NCBI GenBank assembly: GCA_035286745.1
Contig: DATECU010000090.1
Span: forward strand, 1 to 35,145
Direction of reading: 5' to 3'
Source: DATECU01 sp035286745
GTDB taxonomy: Bacteria > Acidobacteriota > Vicinamibacteria > Fen-336
Length of the DNA: 35,145 nucleotides
The position numbers and the translations under genes are program-made. Below the pieces are notes generated by a model. That model was not told the DNA's origin. It saw only the letters and a program-made list of their open reading frames with translations, and did not search any database. Positions 33,222-35,145 of this stretch are shown here, piece by piece. Each line of letters opens with the position of its first letter. The stretch's first letter is position 1.

Positions 33222-35018
33222 ATGCGCTGGGCGACGGCCGCTTACTCGGTTCCGGTCCTGCTGGGGGGCCTGCTGGCGGCCTTCCTGGCCTGGACCGGGT
33301 GGCGGCGGCGATCGGTCCCCGGCAGCTCGTTCTTCGCCGTGATGATGGCCGGCGTCAGCCTGTGGTCGATCGCCTACGCCGTGGAGCTGAACGCCGGCGA
33401 GCTGGCGACCGCCCTTCTCGCGAGCAACCTGCTCTGGGCCGGCGTGTCCGTCGCCCCCGCCGCCTGGCTGCTCTTCGTGCTGGAGCATGCGGGCTATGGG
33501 CAGCGGCTGACCCGCCCGCTGATCGCCCTGCTCTCGGTCCCGGCGGCCCTCACCGTGCTGGTGGCCTTCACCAACGGTTCCCATCACCTGCTTCGGGCGC
33601 AGGTTTGGATGGAGAGCCGGGGCAGCTACCAGCTCTACACCTACACCCGGGGGCCGGCCTTCTGGTGGATCACCGGCTACTGCTACCTGCTGCTCTTGGG
33701 CGGAACCGTGCTGCTCCTCACCTCGCTGTCGCGCGCCTCACGCCCCTATCGTCGTCAGGCCAAAGCGCTAGGCGCAGCCGCCCTCCTCCCCTGGGTGGTG
33801 AACGTGATCTACGTCAGCGACCTTCTGCCCGACATGATCGACATCACGCCCTTCGGCTTCATCGGGAGCGGCGGGCTCATCGCCTGGGCCCTGTTCCGGC
33901 TGGGCCTGCTGGATCTGGTTCCGGTGGCCCACGAGGCGGTGATCGAGAGCATGGCCGACGGCGTCTTGGTCCTGGACGCGGCGAGCCGGGTGGTCGACAT
34001 GAACCCGGCGGCGGCCGGCATCGTGGGGCGCGCGGCCCCCGATGCCATCGGCCATCCGGTCGCCAGCCTGCTGGCCGGGCGGCCCGACCTCCTGGAGCGC
34101 TACGGCGAGGTGCTGGAAGCGCGGGAGGAAATCAGCCTCGCCCGCGAGGGCGTCGAACGCAACTTCGAGCTGCGCATCTCGCCGCTTCGCGGGCGCAATG
34201 GACGCCCTTCGGGGCGGCTGGTCGTCTTGCGCGACGTGACCGAGAGACGGCAGGCCGAGGAGGCGGTGCGTCATGCGCAGAAGATGGAGAGCCTGGGCGT
34301 GCTGTCCCGCGGGGTGGCCCACACCTTCAACAACATCCTGGCCGTGATCATCGGCAACGCCTCCCTGGCCGAGCGCAAGCTGGACGCCGGCAGTCCACCC
34401 GCCGAGCACGTGGCCAAGATCGCCAAGGCCGCCGAACGCGCGGCCCGCATCGTGCACCAGATGATGTCCTTCTCCGGGGGGGAGCCGGTGTCGGCCAGCC
34501 TGCTCGACCTCTCCGACCTGATCGGCCAGAGCCTCGACCTGTTCCAGGCCGCGGTGCCCACCCGCATCCGGGTGGTGGCCGAGCTGGCCCCGGCCTTGCC
34601 GGGCGTGCTGGCCGACCCGCGCCATGTCCAGGAGGCGTTGATCCACCTGCTGGCGAATTCCGCCGAAGCCCTGGGTGAGCATGCGGGGACGGTGGTTCTC
34701 AAGACTTGGGTGGTCGATGGCGCCGGCACCGGTTGGCTCTTTGGCGACGAGCCGGGTCCCGGTCCCTTCGTGGCCGTGGACCTGACGGACAGCGGGCCCG
34801 GCATTCCGCCCGACATCCTGCCTCGCATCTTCGATCCCTTCTTCACCACCCACTTCGAGGGGCGAGGCCTGGGACTGGCGGCGGTCCGGGGCATCGTGAA
34901 GGCTCACGGCGGCGCCATCCGCGTGCGTACCGAACCCGGCCGAGGCACCACCGTGGGGCTGCTGTTCCCCACTCGGACAGCTCGTTCGGACGCGTCCGAT
35001 TCCCCGCCACCGCGCTAA
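33222..35018 (+). CDS. 7TM-PAS sensor histidine kinase
   Basis: The 598-residue membrane kinase starts at ATG 33222; the frame upstream from 32859 is antisense to the toxin-antitoxin remnant. Residues 1-235 hold seven or eight helices (AAYSVPVLLGGLLAAFLAWT, ..., FIGSGGLIAWALFRLGLL) of the His-kinase N-terminal 7TM type. A PAS domain follows (ESMADGVLVLDAASRVVDMN). HisKA has His367 in SRGVAHTFNNILAVIIGNAS, and the HATPase has LLANSAEALGEH, DSGPGIPPDI and EGRGLGLAAVRGIV. There is no receiver or output domain. Its regulator is not visible in the window. Confidence 0.93.
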   Translation: MRWATAAYSVPVLLGGLLAAFLAWTGWRRRSVPGSSFFAVMMAGVSLWSIAYAVELNAGELATALLASNLLWAGVSVAPAAWLLFVLEHAGYGQRLTRPLIALLSVPAALTVLVAFTNGSHHLLRAQVWMESRGSYQLYTYTRGPAFWWITGYCYLLLLGGTVLLLTSLSRASRPYRRQAKALGAAALLPWVVNVIYVSDLLPDMIDITPFGFIGSGGLIAWALFRLGLLDLVPVAHEAVIESMADGVLVLDAASRVVDMNPAAAGIVGRAAPDAIGHPVASLLAGRPDLLERYGEVLEAREEISLAREGVERNFELRISPLRGRNGRPSGRLVVLRDVTERRQAEEAVRHAQKMESLGVLSRGVAHTFNNILAVIIGNASLAERKLDAGSPPAEHVAKIAKAAERAARIVHQMMSFSGGEPVSASLLDLSDLIGQSLDLFQAAVPTRIRVVAELAPALPGVLADPRHVQEALIHLLANSAEALGEHAGTVVLKTWVVDGAGTGWLFGDEPGPGPFVAVDLTDSGPGIPPDILPRIFDPFFTTHFEGRGLGLAAVRGIVKAHGGAIRVRTEPGRGTTVGLLFPTRTARSDASDSPPPR

Positions 35019-35145
35019 GTCGCCAGACTCGCCACCCCCTCCCAACATGCTCTCCTGCAAGGAACTACCGGCAGGAGGTCGGGCCGGCATCGGCCTTGCT
35101 GACAAGCCGTGTAGGAGTGGTTGGGATGCACCTTGACGCGTTCTT

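Noticed and set aside
35111..35145. Possible start of a next gene (ATG at 35126 after TAGGAG)
   Set aside because: Only six codons remain before the window ends, too few to support a gene.

Overview
The window is high-GC bacterial chromosome with short intergenic gaps and many 4-base stop/start overlaps. A Nuo (complex I) cluster, hybrid histidine kinases, an RsbU/RsbW/STAS partner-switching set and two kinds of palindromic intergenic repeat point to an environmental bacterium, perhaps Acidobacteriota or a neighbouring phylum. No rRNA or marker phylogeny is available, so that placement is an inference.

Region 1 (1 to about 6370) looks like a decaying accessory island next to the 3' end of a tRNA-Thr(CGU) gene (6375-6449, minus). 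It holds a zinc-ribbon protein, a lipoprotein, a membrane protein with a duplicated domain, an arginine-rich protein of unknown role, a helix-turn-helix protein, a CHC2/TOPRIM primase-like pseudogene and a Panacea-type antitoxin with a candidate toxin. The primase-like gene has lost one base. It also carries an internal 132-bp segment in inverted orientation, and flipping that segment back restores the reading frame and the TOPRIM glutamate motif exactly. Two other genes here show likely frameshifts.

Region 2 (6450 to 13585) encodes nuoA-B-C-D-H-I-J-K-N. The NADH-input genes nuoEFG and the antiporter-like genes nuoL and nuoM are absent. The two positions where they normally sit, D/H and K/N, are the only intergenic gaps of more than a few bases in the cluster, and each gap carries an intergenic repeat.

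Region 3 (13622 to 21383) is signalling and carbon storage. It has a six-TM hybrid histidine kinase whose receiver carries Glu instead of the phospho-acceptor Asp, and a stand-alone receiver. It also has a STAS anti-anti-sigma factor behind glycogen debranching enzyme glgX, with a divergent REC-PP2C phosphatase and RsbW-like kinase, and then a HI0933-type flavoprotein. The layout suggests a partner switch linked to glycogen use.

Region 4 (21635 to 28817) has a large secreted protein with a strong terminator, an unrecognised gene, and a tightly overlapped minus-strand operon: HpcH/HpaI-like aldolase, NAD-dependent epimerase, a GT2-methyltransferase fusion, and a GT-C membrane glycosyltransferase. 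This is probably a glycan or glycolipid pathway.

Region 5 (29078 to 35018) has a GAF-PAS-GAF-GAF hybrid kinase, a small coiled-coil protein, a UPF0175 antitoxin with a truncated PIN toxin, and a 7TM-PAS histidine kinase.
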